From the NCBI RefSeq assembly GCF_001411555.2, contig NC_049912.1, forward strand, positions 18,956,341 through 19,020,340: a stretch of DNA of 64,000 bases. The letters run 5' to 3'. Made by a program: the position numbers and the translations under genes. The stretch is from Juglans regia. Its lineage: Eukaryota > Streptophyta > Magnoliopsida > Fagales > Juglandaceae. Below, piece by piece: positions 1-12,906 of this stretch (position 1 is the stretch's first letter; the number at the start of each line of letters is the position of its first letter). The notes beneath the pieces are model-generated. The model saw only the letters and a program-made list of their open reading frames with translations, searched no databases and was not told the origin of the DNA.

Positions 1-344
1 AAAAAAATACTGGTCTGCACGTAAGGGAGGATGTTGAGAAATAATCCCACAATGACTGTGGACAAGGTCTTAGGCATGCTTATAAGGAATGAACAATCAT
101 CTATTGTTGAACCGGTTTTATGAAATGAGTTAGATCCATGAATTTCTTCAAAGAATTCTTGTAGTTTGTGGTCACAAATTATTTTCCATGTACATGCTTT
201 CAGGTAAACTAAACTAAAAAAAGATATTCTCCCTGAAATTTAGCAAGACTGAGTAAAAATGAATTCAAAAAAACTTCACTCGACTGAGCTAAAAACCAAG
301 GTTCGGACTATCAAATTATTTAGGAATAGAGATTGATCAAACAC

Positions 345-1679
345 CTTATCCCGTGACTAGGCCCGCAAGTTACACCCTCAATGTCAACATCTGAACACCC
401 AGGTCCAATGGAAATACAATCATCGCCTGCATTAAATCAATCTGCATTATTACATCTAATGCATAATACATGAAGGTCTACATATAATAACCAAGTTAAA
501 CAATTTTCAGACGAATTAAATTTCCTACCATTGGCTATCATGGAGTTGTATATTCCAACAGTCTTGGTGTTCTCAATGTGGATCCCATCAGTATTGGGGC
601 TAAGTTTAGGTGAAGAGATGGACAATTTGTCTATCAATACTCCTTCACAGCCGTCGAATTTCATATGGAACTGAGGACTATTTTGGATCTTTAAACTGCT
701 GACCACCAAATTTGAGCTCATGAAGAACCTAATTAACTGTAAAACAAAGTAAATAAGATTGTCGTTTAGTCACTAAGAACCAACTTGGTTATTGAATCTT
801 TAAGTTGGGTTTTTCAATGATTCTACTTACTGCAGGAGAGTCGCATGGTCCTGACATTGTCGATCCATTAGGCCCCTGAAATGGCAAATCGCTCGCATTC
901 AGTAATGTAATATTTTCATTTCCATGGAAATGAATAAATAGGCACAGTTTAACATAGTGTCAATTGAATTTAGAATAAATGAATCACCCTGTGAGGCTTG
1001 CATGGGAGCTCCCACCACTTCTGGCCATTCCCTTCAATGGTTCCTTTTCCTGTGAAAGACATGTGGTCAAGTCGGTAAAACACGAGCCATTGTTTCCGGC
1101 TGTCTGCTTTTGGCCAGGAATCTGGTCCATCCGGTGGCATTAGGACTCCATCCACCTTTAACACAAATGAAGCTTAGATTGAACTGAGCTTTATAGATCA
1201 AAAGTCTCTATATAGCACTCAACTGGATGAAATGAGCAGAAGAGCAAGGAATCTCTGTTTGAAATGCTTACTTGGAATACAAGTCCTGGCTTGCATGGCC
1301 CTGAGAAGATTGTTGAAGTAATTATGAAACAATAGTCAGCTGGGGCTAGGACCACTCCTGATTCTACTGCACAAGCTGCTTTCCATGCTGCTGTGAATGC
1401 AGCAGTGTCATCGGTACAACCATCTCCGACTGCCCCAAAAGTTGTTACATCGAAAACACTGTTGGTGCTAGAACTTCCAGGGTCATTTGGGTACGGGTCA
1501 GAAGGAACAGAAGGGGGATTAGCAGGGGATGAAGGGTTTTGAGATTCATGGGGAGGAGCAGGGGAGCTTTTATTCTGCTTCTTGTGGTAATGGTATCTTC
1601 CTTCCACATTGCTTGAATTCTGGAAGAAAAGGCTCGCCGTGATCCATATCATGACAAGGAGCGTGCGAGCGAGGTCCAT
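345..1679 (-). CDS. Polygalacturonase (GH28), PGX3/At1g48100-like, 3' part outside window
   Basis: Endo/exo-polygalacturonases hydrolyse demethylated homogalacturonan in the cell wall. Five exons read on the minus strand: 1679-1272, 1155-988, 875-831, 736-529 and 426-345, all with GT-AG junctions and compatible phases, giving about 303 residues. The ATG at 1679 opens a hydrophobic signal peptide ([19 protein letters not shown]), followed by a Ser/Pro-rich linker (about residues 30-68). The catalytic fold then begins at [22 protein letters not shown]28 catalytic motifs NTDGIH (first Asp) and GDDC (two Asp) are present, as is the conserved SHG histidine segment (CGPSHGI). The RIK motif and the exon expected to start IGSLG are not visible in 1-344, which is intron; they should lie past the left edge. 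Exon wording closely matches Arabidopsis At1g48100 as I remember it. No frameshift or stop is seen. A possible TATA (TATAAATATG, minus) lies at 1947-1956; a stronger one lies at 3822-3832. Confidence 0.9.
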
Positions 1680-2404
1680 GAGAAGCAAATTTTTTAAGGC
1701 TTATATCAAGACAATCTTTCAACCCTGTGGGTTTCTGAAGAATGCCTCTTAATGTTTGAGCAGGAAGCACCACAGAATGCTGCCCAAGTGTTCCTCTGGA
1801 AAGTGACAAAAACTTCAGTCGATCTTCAGAGTTGTTATTGCAGAAAATTAATGAAGGAGAAAGAACGAAGATCAAGAAAGGAGTGAGTTAAAACTCCTAG
1901 AGGCCTCAAATAAAGTATTCTGGCAGGCAAGGACCATTTGAAGGCTCATATTTATATTCAACTGAACGTTTCTCAGAAGAACTAATCTCATCATGCCTAA
2001 GGGTTGACACCTGTCAAGTTACAGTTGATTGTGATGTCATTGTCCCTAGGAGAACGATTGGAGGCTTTTGTAGAGCTCTTGGAGGTTGGTCTTCTGTGGC
2101 AACCTTAGCAAAGTAGTCTTAGCCCTTCAGTGGATTTGTCCCTAGTCGTCTCTCACCTTTCTTTGTTCTCTCATTTAGTTTCAATTTCATATGGTCCAAA
2201 GATGTCATGTTTTCTACCCTGTTGTTCTTTAGTGAGGTAATCAAGCTGTGAGGAATTGCATCTTCAACAGTTTTAAGCTTGTGAACTGATTCTTTAGGCC
2301 TATCATCATATCCTAGAAAGGAGTGCCAAAACTAAATGTATTCTTTATGGTTTCGTGTCTTAATTTGTGCTGTCGTTCAAAGCATCTCCTGTGCACTGAG
2401 CACC

Positions 2405-2509
2405 CATATATATATATATATATATATAATATCCATTCGAACGACAGTTTCCCGTTTGGTTTTAACCTAATGAGCGGCACCCAGATCATAGCTCTCAACT
2501 TAAAATCTC

Positions 2510-2573
<64 letters not shown>

Positions 2574-2579
2574 ATATAT
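2405..2579. repeat. (TA)n and (CT)n(TA)n microsatellites
   Basis: A 24-base TA run at 2405-2428 and a compound CT then TA tract at 2513-2579, with a single TTT interruption near 2560. Pure simple sequence, likely length-polymorphic. Confidence 0.95.
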
Positions 2580-3821
2580 GCGAATCTTCAAACTTTTCAT
2601 CATCATCATCAATTCAGCAATTTTCCTGGCCTTATTAGTGTATACAAGAGGGAATCATATCGAAGGAAGATACACAGCAGTGTTCAGCAATTTCCAATCA
2701 CTACACTATTTTGGTGTTTTATGTACGTAGATTATGATGATTTTATGCCATGTTTATTTGTACTATTACTGAACTCTCCGGCCACCAACCCTTCCCTCTC
2801 TATCTATCGTCAGTTAAAATCAAACATCAATTAATATTGATCGAGATGTTTTATATATACATTGATGAGTACATTCGGCTTAAATTAAGGCCATGTGGAT
2901 GTCACATCATGTATCGTCATTCGTCATCATATCATGCATGCATGCATTTACTATATTTCATGGGATACCATTGATATTATTTTCATTAATTAATTGTTGC
3001 TTCGTGAATTCCTTTATTGACGAGAGAGACGTGTCCTGTTATAGTTTGGAGATGTGGGAATGAGAGAATAAATTAAAAAATAACAAAAAACAAAAAATCA
3101 GCAGAAGCAATGGGTGGATGTGGGAGGTTTTGATGCAAAAAGCATAGAACTACTCGTGACTTTTTGTTGTTGTTTAGCTCCTTGTGGCCACGGATGTAGC
3201 TAAGATGCATGTAGTAGGTGTGAGACATGCAACAGCATTAAACCAACCATCCACGGGTGTGCATGTCCAATTCCTATGGCTAATTCGTACGTCCAAAAGG
3301 CTAAAAACAGATGAGTACACTGCAGTCTCATGCCTTTAAATCTCACGTGACCCTTCAAACCAAATTACATACAAAAACTTGGAATTGATGCAATGGTTGA
3401 TAGACAATGTCATCTCGACATAGTGTTATAAAAGTACTAGAATGAGAATAGTGCAGCATATAGCATAACTCTAAATAATAAAAGTATTATATGCTATATT
3501 ATCATTCTAATTCTATCATACTGTATCAACACATGAACATTATCCATCAATCTTTGAATGTTTCGTGAATAAAAAAGAACTAATCTAAAGATTAACGAGT
3601 AATACAGGTCAATATAGTAGGATGAAAATGAGACGAGAGTATACTAATTAGTTGCACAAGTCAAACAAACATGAGCAGAAATAAAAGCAGCATAAATTCA
3701 CCTGAGTGAAGGAGCTGGATTATAGGGAAGTTTCAGTCAGCATGCAAAGCTAGCCCACGTTAATGTGATTTACAGGTGCCAAACATGGGTAGCTTAGGTG
3801 TATGGAAAATGGGAGTTCGCA

Positions 3822-3832
3822 GAAGAGGGTTT
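3822..3832 (-). promoter_or_regulatory. Candidate TATA box and distal promoter for the polygalacturonase
   Basis: Reading the minus strand, CTATAAAAACCC is a near-ideal plant TATA box. About 120 bases downstream of it, CTCCTTCACTCAG is followed by GTGAATTT at 3702-3695, a possible donor that could end a non-coding first exon. Acceptor-like CAG sites lie just upstream of the ATG, near 1740. If real, the gene has a 5' UTR intron of about 2 kb. This is inference from sequence only. Confidence 0.35.
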
Positions 3833-4273
3833 TTATAGAGGATTAACCTAGATCGATCGATCGATCTTGCCTTTACGACTTTTTTTTTTGGCATGCATTG
3901 CAGATGCATGTGGTTTGTCTCTGTCTGTCACGTGCACACTCTCACGGGTGGACTCAAATAAAATATTCTAAAGCGCACTTGACGTGCACTTTATGCCATG
4001 CATCTGACAACAGAGATTGATGATGTCTATGTGTTTGTGGTTTTCAGCTATGACACGTCGGATTCAGCTACAGCTACCCCGCATACACAAATTCGCCCTC
4101 TCTTATTGGTTTCTTCCTCTTGGGACCCGCCTTGCTGTGCCACGTTTGGGGTCCTCCCTCACTCCATAATGGAAAAGAGTACTGATTGAGAGAGAGAGAG
4201 AGGGATCACATGTTACCATAAGTTGACGTTGCTGATACTTGATAATTAAGATGGCTTAAGTGGAGATCCCTCT

Positions 4274-4372
4274 TTTTCGAAAGGGAAGATGGAGTGGTGT
4301 CACGTGTTTAACACATCTGAAATCGATAACACTCTTCTTTGAAAGGGCAGATGGAGTGGTGACACGTGTAAA
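4274..4372. promoter_or_regulatory. Duplicated G-box module
   Basis: Two direct copies of roughly 35 bases, both containing GAAAGGG then AGATGGAGTGGTG and ending in a CACGTG palindrome (4301-4306 and 4363-4368), are spaced 62 bases apart. CACGTG is the G-box/ABRE core bound by bZIP and bHLH factors. A third copy is at 3929-3934. They lie 100-550 bases upstream of the candidate TATA at 3822-3832 when read on the minus strand. Confidence 0.5.
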
Positions 4373-4555
4373 ATGGGAACTCACGGGTTGGTGTTTCAGG
4401 GGAGTCACGGGTGAGGGAAGGGATTAAACATTGGTCACAAGATTGGTAATGCTGGTTTAAGATACCCTTTCACTCGTACTTAACAACATAAACAAACAAA
4501 GCATAAAATGGATGGCTGTGAAACAATCACAGCCACCAACAACAGTAGTATGGTG

Positions 4556-4893
4556 ATCCATTCAGAATTTGGATTAAATTGAGATTAATTCAATTTAGTT
4601 TAATTTTAAGTTGAATCTAATATTTAAACACTCAATTCTTAAATCATTAAACTTATTTCAACTTAAAACATCTTTACACATAGGAACTATAACCTTTTTC
4701 AACTCGATATCTCTTTAAATGCGAGATTCACAACTTTTTTCAATTTCTTATAAATACATATAAATTCATCTTAACATCCACATACATCTAAACTTATCTT
4801 GAGTTAGTCCTACAAAACTTACTCTACTATGATTTCAACTCACTACTATTCACAAAGAACTCAACTTAACATACAAACGAGGCCTAAATCCTA
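4556..4893. repeat. MITE-like repeat, family M1, copy 1
   Basis: About 335 bases of AT-rich sequence with partly complementary ends: the left end reads ATTTGGATTAAATTGAG and the right end, reverse-complemented, CGTTTGTATGTTAAGTTGAG. It resembles the repeats at 14272-14625 and 48868-49032. No coding capacity. The target duplication could not be fixed by eye. Confidence 0.5.
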
Positions 4894-5914
4894 TGAATCC
4901 CAACATCTATCTCGTCGCACCACTTTTATTTTTGTTGCATGTATTGTAATGATTGCTCGATATCCCAAAAAAATCATGTCGTGTTAAGTAATGAGTATTA
5001 GACTATATAGATAAATCCGAATACGACTCAAATACTAAAACCTAACACAAATATGGGTTTTGCTAACCCATGTATTTATTTTTTAACCCAATTAATATAA
5101 TTTTATATATAATAGAAAGATAACTATATAAATCATTCTCAATTATAACTAAATTCATGATAAAATATTTTAGTATCAATATCAAAACCAATAATATTTA
5201 AGAAAACTAATATTTTCATAAAAAAAATACATATTATCAAAAAAAATTTAATACTTCAAGATATTAAGTAGCCAAACACTAATATTAATATTAAATATTC
5301 TCAACAACAACAAAAAGACATATAAGACTATACATTTATAAAATTTAAAAATAGAACTTATTCGTTTTATACAAGTATATTTCAGATTTTGTGGGCTGAT
5401 CAACAATTAACTCGTTTATTAATTGTGTTTTATCAAATCAATCCATTTTGATCCAAATCTATTTATTTTGTATCATATTCATGTCGAATTCACAAATTGT
5501 GTCATATATTACCTCCTTTATTTAAGAAAATAAGTAAATAAATGGAGGTGTCTATTAAATAAATGACTTAGAAATACCATAAATAAATAGGTCATAGAAG
5601 CAGTGTTAAAACTGAAGGAACCTCAAAATTAGCCCGTGATGCAGCAGACAGCTCGCAAATGGATTTCGTCGCTATGGGCCAGGGGCACACGTGGATGTTG
5701 ATGACATTGGTGTGCTTGGGACCAAACCATCAACCATCATATAGAAAAATAAACAAATAAATAACTAGTCTAGTGTACACAATTTTTGGCAGTTATATTT
5801 CACTTCTATCTCACTTTCGTTCCACTGCACTAAGATGATATTAATCAATAATTTTTGAATTTTCTTTTACAAAAAATAAAAGATGATTGAAGGATTATAA
5901 AAAGAGAAAATATA

Positions 5915-6066
5915 CTTACAACCGTGAATTGCGTAACCGCCGCGTAATCGCTTTGAAAAAAATGAATAAAACATGGGACCCACATGAAAAAAATTAATTT
6001 TTTAATAGTGGACCCCACTCTTTTTCAAAGCGATTACGCGGCGATTATGCACTTCACGGTTGTATG
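5915..6066. mobile_element. 152-bp MITE with 46-bp terminal inverted repeats
   Basis: The first 46 bases (5915-5960) and the reverse complement of the last 46 (6021-6066) match at 42 positions, sharing the core CGCCGCGTAATCGCTTTG. A TA dinucleotide flanks both ends (5913-5914, 6067-6068), as expected for a Tc1/mariner-type target duplication, although the ends do not resemble Stowaway. The middle is about 60 bases without coding capacity. Confidence 0.75.
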
Positions 6067-6266
6067 TAGAATTACTCTTATAAAAATATCATATTTTACG
6101 TCGAAAGATAAAAAGTGCAATACGAAATAGTATTACTAATAATAATATTAAAAAAATAATATTTTAATAATATTTTATTCAACTTTTATCTCAATTCATT
6201 ATCAATTTATCAATTTACTTTCAAACGGCATCTTTTTCTTCTGGTTGAACTGTACACATTGTTTGA

Positions 6267-6305
<39 letters not shown>

Positions 6306-6312
6306 CGCGCGC
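6267..6312. repeat. (AT)n(GT)n(GC)n compound microsatellite
   Basis: A run of AT dinucleotides passes into GT (6291-6304) and then GCGCGCGC (to 6312), a clean three-part alternating purine-pyrimidine tract. Confidence 0.95.
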
Positions 6313-6534
6313 ATTTGTTAAGATCTAAATCTTGTTGATAAGAGTTATAAGAATATAATATAAATAATTTATATATTTTAAAAAATTTAAGTGGTTAGTA
6401 AATATGCTCGAATTCACTTAAAAAAATAAATTATTTTTAAATGTAAAATGTAAATTGGTAATACACTTCAAATCGACTCACATCAAATCAAAACTAAACC
6501 AACTTGACTCAATTACAATTACATTCCTATTCTT

Positions 6535-6535
6535 C

Positions 6536-6578
<43 letters not shown>
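6535..6578. repeat. (AT)n microsatellite
   Basis: About 44 bases of alternating AT with one ACAT interruption near 6548. Confidence 0.9.
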
Positions 6579-6581
<3 letters not shown>

Positions 6582-6759
6582 CGAACATTGGTTACATGAG
6601 TATTGTGCAATATGGCTGTATATGAATAACGATACACTTATGGCTATTTTATAATTAGTTAATATATTAAAATTTAATTTTAATTTTATGCAACTATTCT
6701 TCGTTCAACATACAAGAGATAATTATGTAAATAAATAAATAATAATAGGAAAATTCTTC

Positions 6760-6971
6760 TTGCAAGCGAGTTCGCGCACTAGACCGTGCACCAATATTGA
6801 CATGTAAGGTATCCGTTTAAGGAGACGGTACGAATTGAAAACGAAAATAATTTTCGTAAAATAGAAGACATTATTCTTCTCTCAAAAATTTTTTTCTTTT
6901 ATTTTTCTTTCAAATAAAAAAAGTCATGTAAGCGTTAGTACGCAGTTTGGTACGCGAACTCACTTATACCT
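6760..6971. mobile_element. Degenerate MITE remnant with inverted ends
   Basis: TTGCAAGCGAGTTCGCG at 6760-6776 is matched, reverse-complemented and diverged, by CGCGAACTCACTTATAC at 6953-6969. The interior is AT-rich and non-coding. A related fragment may follow at 7005-7150 (GTAAGCGATTATACAC and GCAGATTTGCTTATAC). Confidence 0.45.
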
Positions 6972-7437
6972 AACAAGGCTCATGATAATAAGAAAAAATC
7001 TAATTGTAAGCGATTATACACATTAATTCGCACATCCGTTCAATATGATTAGTCAGAAAGTAGATTTTATTGAAAATAATGCTAATTGAAATTTAGAATA
7101 TGAAAGCAGCAACATTAGTATGCAGATTTGCTTATACATAGTAAAACTCTAATAATAATAACGATAATTAATTAACTTTTTTTTTCAATAAAAGATAGAG
7201 AAATGGACTTGAAAACTACCCTTAGGCCTTAGCAACCCCGTGGCTGGCCACCTCCTATTGAGACGGCCGCGTAGTCAACATGAGAAGCCTCATCCTCCTC
7301 TAAGGATTGGATTGAAGTTTTCCTTACCCTCATAAGGCAGGTGGCCGGGAATTAAAGACAGCTACACTACTAGATCAGCTATTAATTAACTCGAGGTATT
7401 ATATCAGATGCGATTTTAAGTTGAAATACAATATTTA

Positions 7438-7439
<2 letters not shown>

Positions 7440-7470
<31 letters not shown>
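7440..7470. repeat. (AT)n microsatellite
   Basis: About 30 bases of alternating AT followed by a T run. Confidence 0.9.
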
Positions 7471-7472
<2 letters not shown>

Positions 7473-10234
7473 TTTAACTGTTGACAAATAAAAAACCTCT
7501 CCATCCGGCTGACTATTTTTGAAGAATTTTTTGGGATTTGAGCAATGACTCTCTAACCATTGGTATTGGCTTCATCAAAATTATCTCTAAAATTTGATAA
7601 AAAGTACATGATTTCTATAAATTTAAAACTTTCCTAACCATAATTCCACATTGAATTAGTCATTGAATTTATTAAAATAATAATATAATATTATTTTTTT
7701 AATAAAAATATTTTTATTTTTTTTTCATATTTTACAATTACACTAATCATATGTTGATTAATAATTTAATTTGATTCTTACATTATTATTATAAGACGGT
7801 TGGAGATTAAATGTGAATAAAAAAGACATTTAAAAATTAAAAGTGAATAAAAAATAGATTTGATGAATGAATAGTAGATCTTCAAATTTGAAGAAACCTA
7901 TACATTTACTGTAATTCAAAGTTTCACATTTATCTATTTGACTAATCCAATGCAGTTCAATTTTGATGAAATTCATCAAATTTTATATTTGACTAGGCTT
8001 TTAATGAAGCCAATGCTAATGCTTATATGGGGAGCTATTGTTGATCTCTAAATCATTTTTTGTCAATATTTTATTTAGCCAACAAAACAAATTATTCTTC
8101 TAATTATCTACATTTTCTCTCATTTTTATATTTGTTATAGTTAAAATTTGAAAAAAAAAATGTCACCATTGAGATGATCCAATTTTTTTTTTTTTTTAAA
8201 TGACCATTAGTGAAAATATGATTTTTTTTAATATTATTATTACGAAGGCACTGATGTTGAAAACATTATCGTTTAGGTTGATAAATAGTTTAAAAAAATT
8301 TGGTTACATATGAAAATTAGTCGAAAACAAGTTTACAAAAAATAATTAAATAATTAGGAAAATGTGAAAAACACTAAGTTAAAAAATTTTCTTCCGCTCT
8401 TTTCCCAAAAAAACAAAAAACTAAGTAGTTAAAAATGTAAAAATAAATTAGTAGAAAAAAATAATAAAAGAAATAATAGAAAAAATTTATTTTAATACAA
8501 TAGAGAAAGAATAAAGAGTGGAATGTAGAATGTTTAAAAAATATGAATGGTTAAAATAAAGAAAAATGATTTTTAAATAAGATCAATCCCCCAAAAACCG
8601 TTATGATATTTTTAATTAATTTTATCCAAAATTATGTAAAAATAAAAATAAAAATATATTATATTATTTAATCTTAAATATGTTTTATTCTCCATAAATC
8701 ATATATATGCTCATTGATTCATCATTTAAATCTAAATTTTTTAATTTGATTTATTATGTTATATGTATGTTTAAATTAATTTTGAATATCGTAGTATGAC
8801 TTTTCATGGATCATTTTCTTGAACAATATGGATAAGCCAAAAACTTTAAATCATAAACATTGTTAAAACTAAATTTCGAAATAAAAATAAATTGAATGAA
8901 CTTTTTCAATTTTTAATATTGTTGAGATAAGGTTTTTAAAATAAAGTAAATGATGACTTTCTTAGTTATTTGCTAGTCTATATTAAGAATGAATGTGATA
9001 ATTGATAATGTTTATTTGTTTAAAGTACAATGAGATTAATTGGCATGTTAAATATTTTTATTTTTTTACTTTAAATTCAAACTTAAAACTTCCTATATAC
9101 TTATGCACGATTTTAAGTAATCTCTTAAATTTTGTTATATATAAACTTTCATATATCATACGGTCCCCCTACTACATAAATCTTGCTTCATCCCAGAACA
9201 TAAGGATGTAATATGTCTGATTCGGTCAAGTTTTAAATATTTTTTAGAATTGAATTAAAATACACCTGTTTTAAAAATTTATAAATCAATACTGGACCGA
9301 TTAACCACCGAAACCCAAACTTCCGGTTATTTTGATTTTGGTCTGATCCGATTCGGTTTTTTCAGTTTTACTGATAAACAAAATCACACTCCAACAAAAA
9401 TTTAGCAACAGGTGACCAATTTTCCTCATTTTAAAGAGAGGTTGATCTATAAACAACAGTGGATGTGAATCAGATTAGATATGGTATTGGCCATTTTCAA
9501 GGCCAAAAGGGGGTGTTAAATATGCCTTTTAGGAGATGCTACAGAAGTCAGAAAGAACAGAAGGCAAAGTAAATATCAACCTTAAACTCGTTCTTTGATC
9601 TTTTTGAGCGGTTGGTCTGAGCCATGAAATGTGCAGCACCAAGTGGTCAACTTTTGGTGTGATGGGATAGCTCCAAACTCCAAAAGCATTGCCCATAAAG
9701 ACTGGCAACAGTTGGGCCAACCAAGATATGATCGAAGAGATACATTCATTATACGTGATTCTCATGCAGACACGTATGGATTCGACCAGTGTCACCATCC
9801 AACCAACCAACCAACCCAAAAATAGTGAAAACAGAGACGATAAATGCAGCCAACTAGCTTGGGTCGTGGCCCTTTTTCTGCCGTTTGTGCAGTAAATTAA
9901 ATCAAAAACCTTGGCCGGTTACTATAATCAGGAATTTTGCAAACTACTGCGCGCATGCGTGTGATTGGTCTTAATTGGCCTTGAACATGAGATGAATGAA
10001 TTGAGTTTGGATAAAGCCCCGGTGAACAGATCAACCCCATTTCTAGCTAGCTAGTTATAACCACATCGCGTGCGCTAAAGAAAAATTAGATCCTTAATTC
10101 AGCAACTTCCATTGCATTTGAAAACCTACCCATTATTGACAAGTGTACTTGTTTTCTTTATTGCTTTAATGATTTACATTACCTTCCCAACATCCACGTA
10201 CCTAAACAACCACTTTTGAGCTGCAAGTTTGTCA

Positions 10235-10254
10235 ATATATATATATATATATAT
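10235..10254. repeat. (AT)n microsatellite
   Basis: Twenty bases of alternating AT preceding AAAACCGG. Confidence 0.85.
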
Positions 10255-10489
10255 AAAACCGGTCGTCTATATATTGTACAACAACTATAATGAAAGTATT
10301 CGAATCCTTTCATATCTTTGCGTAAGCATTAAACTTTAAACGGTATCAGAGCAGTAACTAAAATCAAGGAGATGATCATGCTATCAGTTAGGTGATTTAT
10401 ATGCAGTAAGTAAATACATTCTATACAAGTGAATAAACTAAAATCACGGAGACTGTCTTGGGAGATTTGCATCTTCCATTACAAACAGC

Positions 10490-10992
10490 TGGTAGGTTTG
10501 ATTCGGAATTGAGTTTAATTCGATCCGATACGGATTTTAATTTTTTTAAAATTAGTTAAAATCGGTCCGGTTCTCGATTTTCTTTTTTTTTTGGACCGGT
10601 ATATATATTATAATTTTTTGTATTGTATATAATTTTTATATATAACATATAATTATATATAAAATAGTTTTATATTATATTATATGATAAATTACTAATT
10701 AATATAATTTTAAATTTTAAAATCTTATATTACTATAGTCTATAATACAATTATAATATATATTATAATATACTACAATATATTATCACTATAGTATTAT
10801 ATATTATAATATACTATAATATATAATATAGTATATTAAAATCGAAAAATCAGATTAGAATTGGTAAAATTGGAAGTACCAATTTAGGGGGTAATCGGTG
10901 CAGAATTGATTATTGAAAATGTAAAACCGGTGCATACCAGTTCAGTCCTAAATTTTATCCAAAATCAGACCAAACCGAACTAGTTACACCAC
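10490..10992. repeat. Diverged foldback repeat with CGGTCCGG-type ends
   Basis: Motifs such as ATCGGTCCGGTTCTCG near the left and CAAACCGAACTAGTTACACC at the right flank an AT-rich core rich in ATATTATAATATAC. The layout resembles the better-preserved foldback element at 49154-49853, but the inverted repeats are too worn to define its ends. Confidence 0.35.
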
Positions 10993-11179
10993 TATATATA
11001 TATACACTAGGTAGTAGCCTACATGCTATTCCTTGTTGAAGGTGCTACTATATTTTTTTATAAATATAAATTTTAAGATGTATATCAATTAGAACAAGTA
11101 TAACAAATATAAAGATAGTTATTAACGTCGTGTTTCGTACACTTTTGAGTCAGATTCCAACAACTCAGATCTTTAGATT

Positions 11180-11785
11180 GTATCTATAAAAATAGAGAAT
11201 AAGGCAATTGAGAGAGGGTGGCCTTGGGGTCGGAGAGTCTTTGATGCTAAAGTTAGTATCTTCTTCTGGAAGTTTGTAAATAATGAAAGAGTCTAGGGAT
11301 CAGAGAGATTTTCTCATAGTTGGAAGTTGCTATTTATACCGAGAGTTTGGGAGAACAGATCGTGTTTGCCCCATGCAGTATGTGTCCTTTTACTATTCCT
11401 TTTGTCATAATTGTTTAATGCAATATGCCTTTGCGACGACTTCGTTGATGTGGAGTGTAGCTTGAGTAGTAATGCCATTAATACTGCATGATTTCTCGAT
11501 TTACCTTACCCTGCTAGAGTCCTTAGTGGTCCGTCGATGTCTCATTGTCAAAGGATCGAGAGTCCTCTATACTTTCTACTCATTTATGTGAACAAGTACT
11601 CAAGGGTTGAATACTGCTTGAGGAGTCTCCAGGTTAGCGAGTCTCATCCCCCTGCAGTATGCTCTCTTGTGGAGGTTGTGTTCAGGGGGTCTGCCCGTGG
11701 ACCGGGCCAAAGAGTCTACTTATCCTGGACTGAGCTTTCACTTCTTATTTTCTTTGTTGCCCTTGCCCGCTAAGACGGGGAAAAA
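11180..11785. repeat. GC-richer repeat-like segment, possible solo-LTR fragment
   Basis: This segment has much higher GC content than its surroundings and abrupt AT-rich borders. It has no convincing coding frame and ends with CTAAGACGGGGAAAAACCCC. The style recalls LTRs of plant Ty3/gypsy elements, but no paired copy, PBS or target duplication was found, so the class is unproven. Confidence 0.25.
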
Positions 11786-12862
11786 CCCCTTATAAATGAT
11801 TAGAATTATATTTGAAAAAAAAATTATTAAATACATAACAAATCTAATGTTTAGAATCAAATATATTGAAATCATAATGGGACATACATTACTTCACTCG
11901 TTATAAGACCAATTAGACATGTACATATATAATAATAATAATATTATTATTGTTGTTATTATTATTATTATTTTTATTTTAAAAAAAATATTATTTTTAA
12001 ATGTTTGAGAAAACTACATGGATATAATTCTTATTAGGAATGATAAAATGTAAAAATAGACTATTAATTTGAAATTTAAAAAAGAATAATTTTTTTTTCA
12101 AATGAAAATAATATTAATTTAAAAAGTGTTATTCAAGTATGATTCATTATTATGAGAAATAATATGAAGATAATTATTTTGTAAACGATATTTTATAGTA
12201 ATAAAATATTATTTTTAAAATTTAAAGACAATATTTTCATTTTTGAACCTAAACATAATAATATTATTCTTTTCAAATTTGGAATTGCAATATTGATCTT
12301 AGAAAATAAAAAGGTGTTCTTACCAAAATAATTTTTAAAGGACAAAAAGTGTTATTAATTTTTTTAATAATAGTTTAAAACATAAATATAATTAGTCTAA
12401 TGATTATGATTTATTTTTATGAATTACTAAGAAAAATAATATGAATATAATAATTATTATTAAATAATATTATATAGAGAAAATACTATTCCTATTACTA
12501 TTATTATGTTCTAATTAATAGTAGAATAACGGAAAAGTTAATTGTATTTTTAATGATGAACGAGAGGACAAAAAATAATTGTGCAAATCATGAGGCTATT
12601 TTACTATTCTAACTAGAGGACAATAATGTAAATGTGGAAATCAAATAAAAGTTATTATAAAAGATGATATAAATAAAATACAAGTAATAGTCGAGATAAT
12701 TATGTAAAGTCCAATAATAAATAATATCTATTGTGAATATTGAGGTCTAGCCAAGACATATTAATCGAGCCCACCCAAAAAGAAGAAGAAGAAGAAGCAC
12801 CAAATGGCACGGTTTGAGGGTTAACTTGAGTCCCTCATCTTCATCCCTAGCCCCTACCCAAC

Positions 12863-12863
12863 A

Positions 12864-12906
<43 letters not shown>

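Larger units (their letters stand above)
1680..4559. other. Upstream/intergenic region of the polygalacturonase gene
   Basis: No protein-coding gene is supported here. It holds the polygalacturonase 5' flank, AT/CT microsatellites (2405-2428, 2513-2579), a possible minus-strand TATA with a short 5' leader (3822-3832), a GATC run (3851-3866) and three CACGTG G-boxes at 3929, 4301 and 4363. The open frames at 2323-2974 and 3998-4189 run through simple repeats and show no protein-like features. Confidence 0.6.

Noticed and set aside
9529..9895. Overlapping open frames on both strands
   Set aside because: No recognisable domain, no splice context and mutually overlapping; most likely chance frames in a GC-richer patch.
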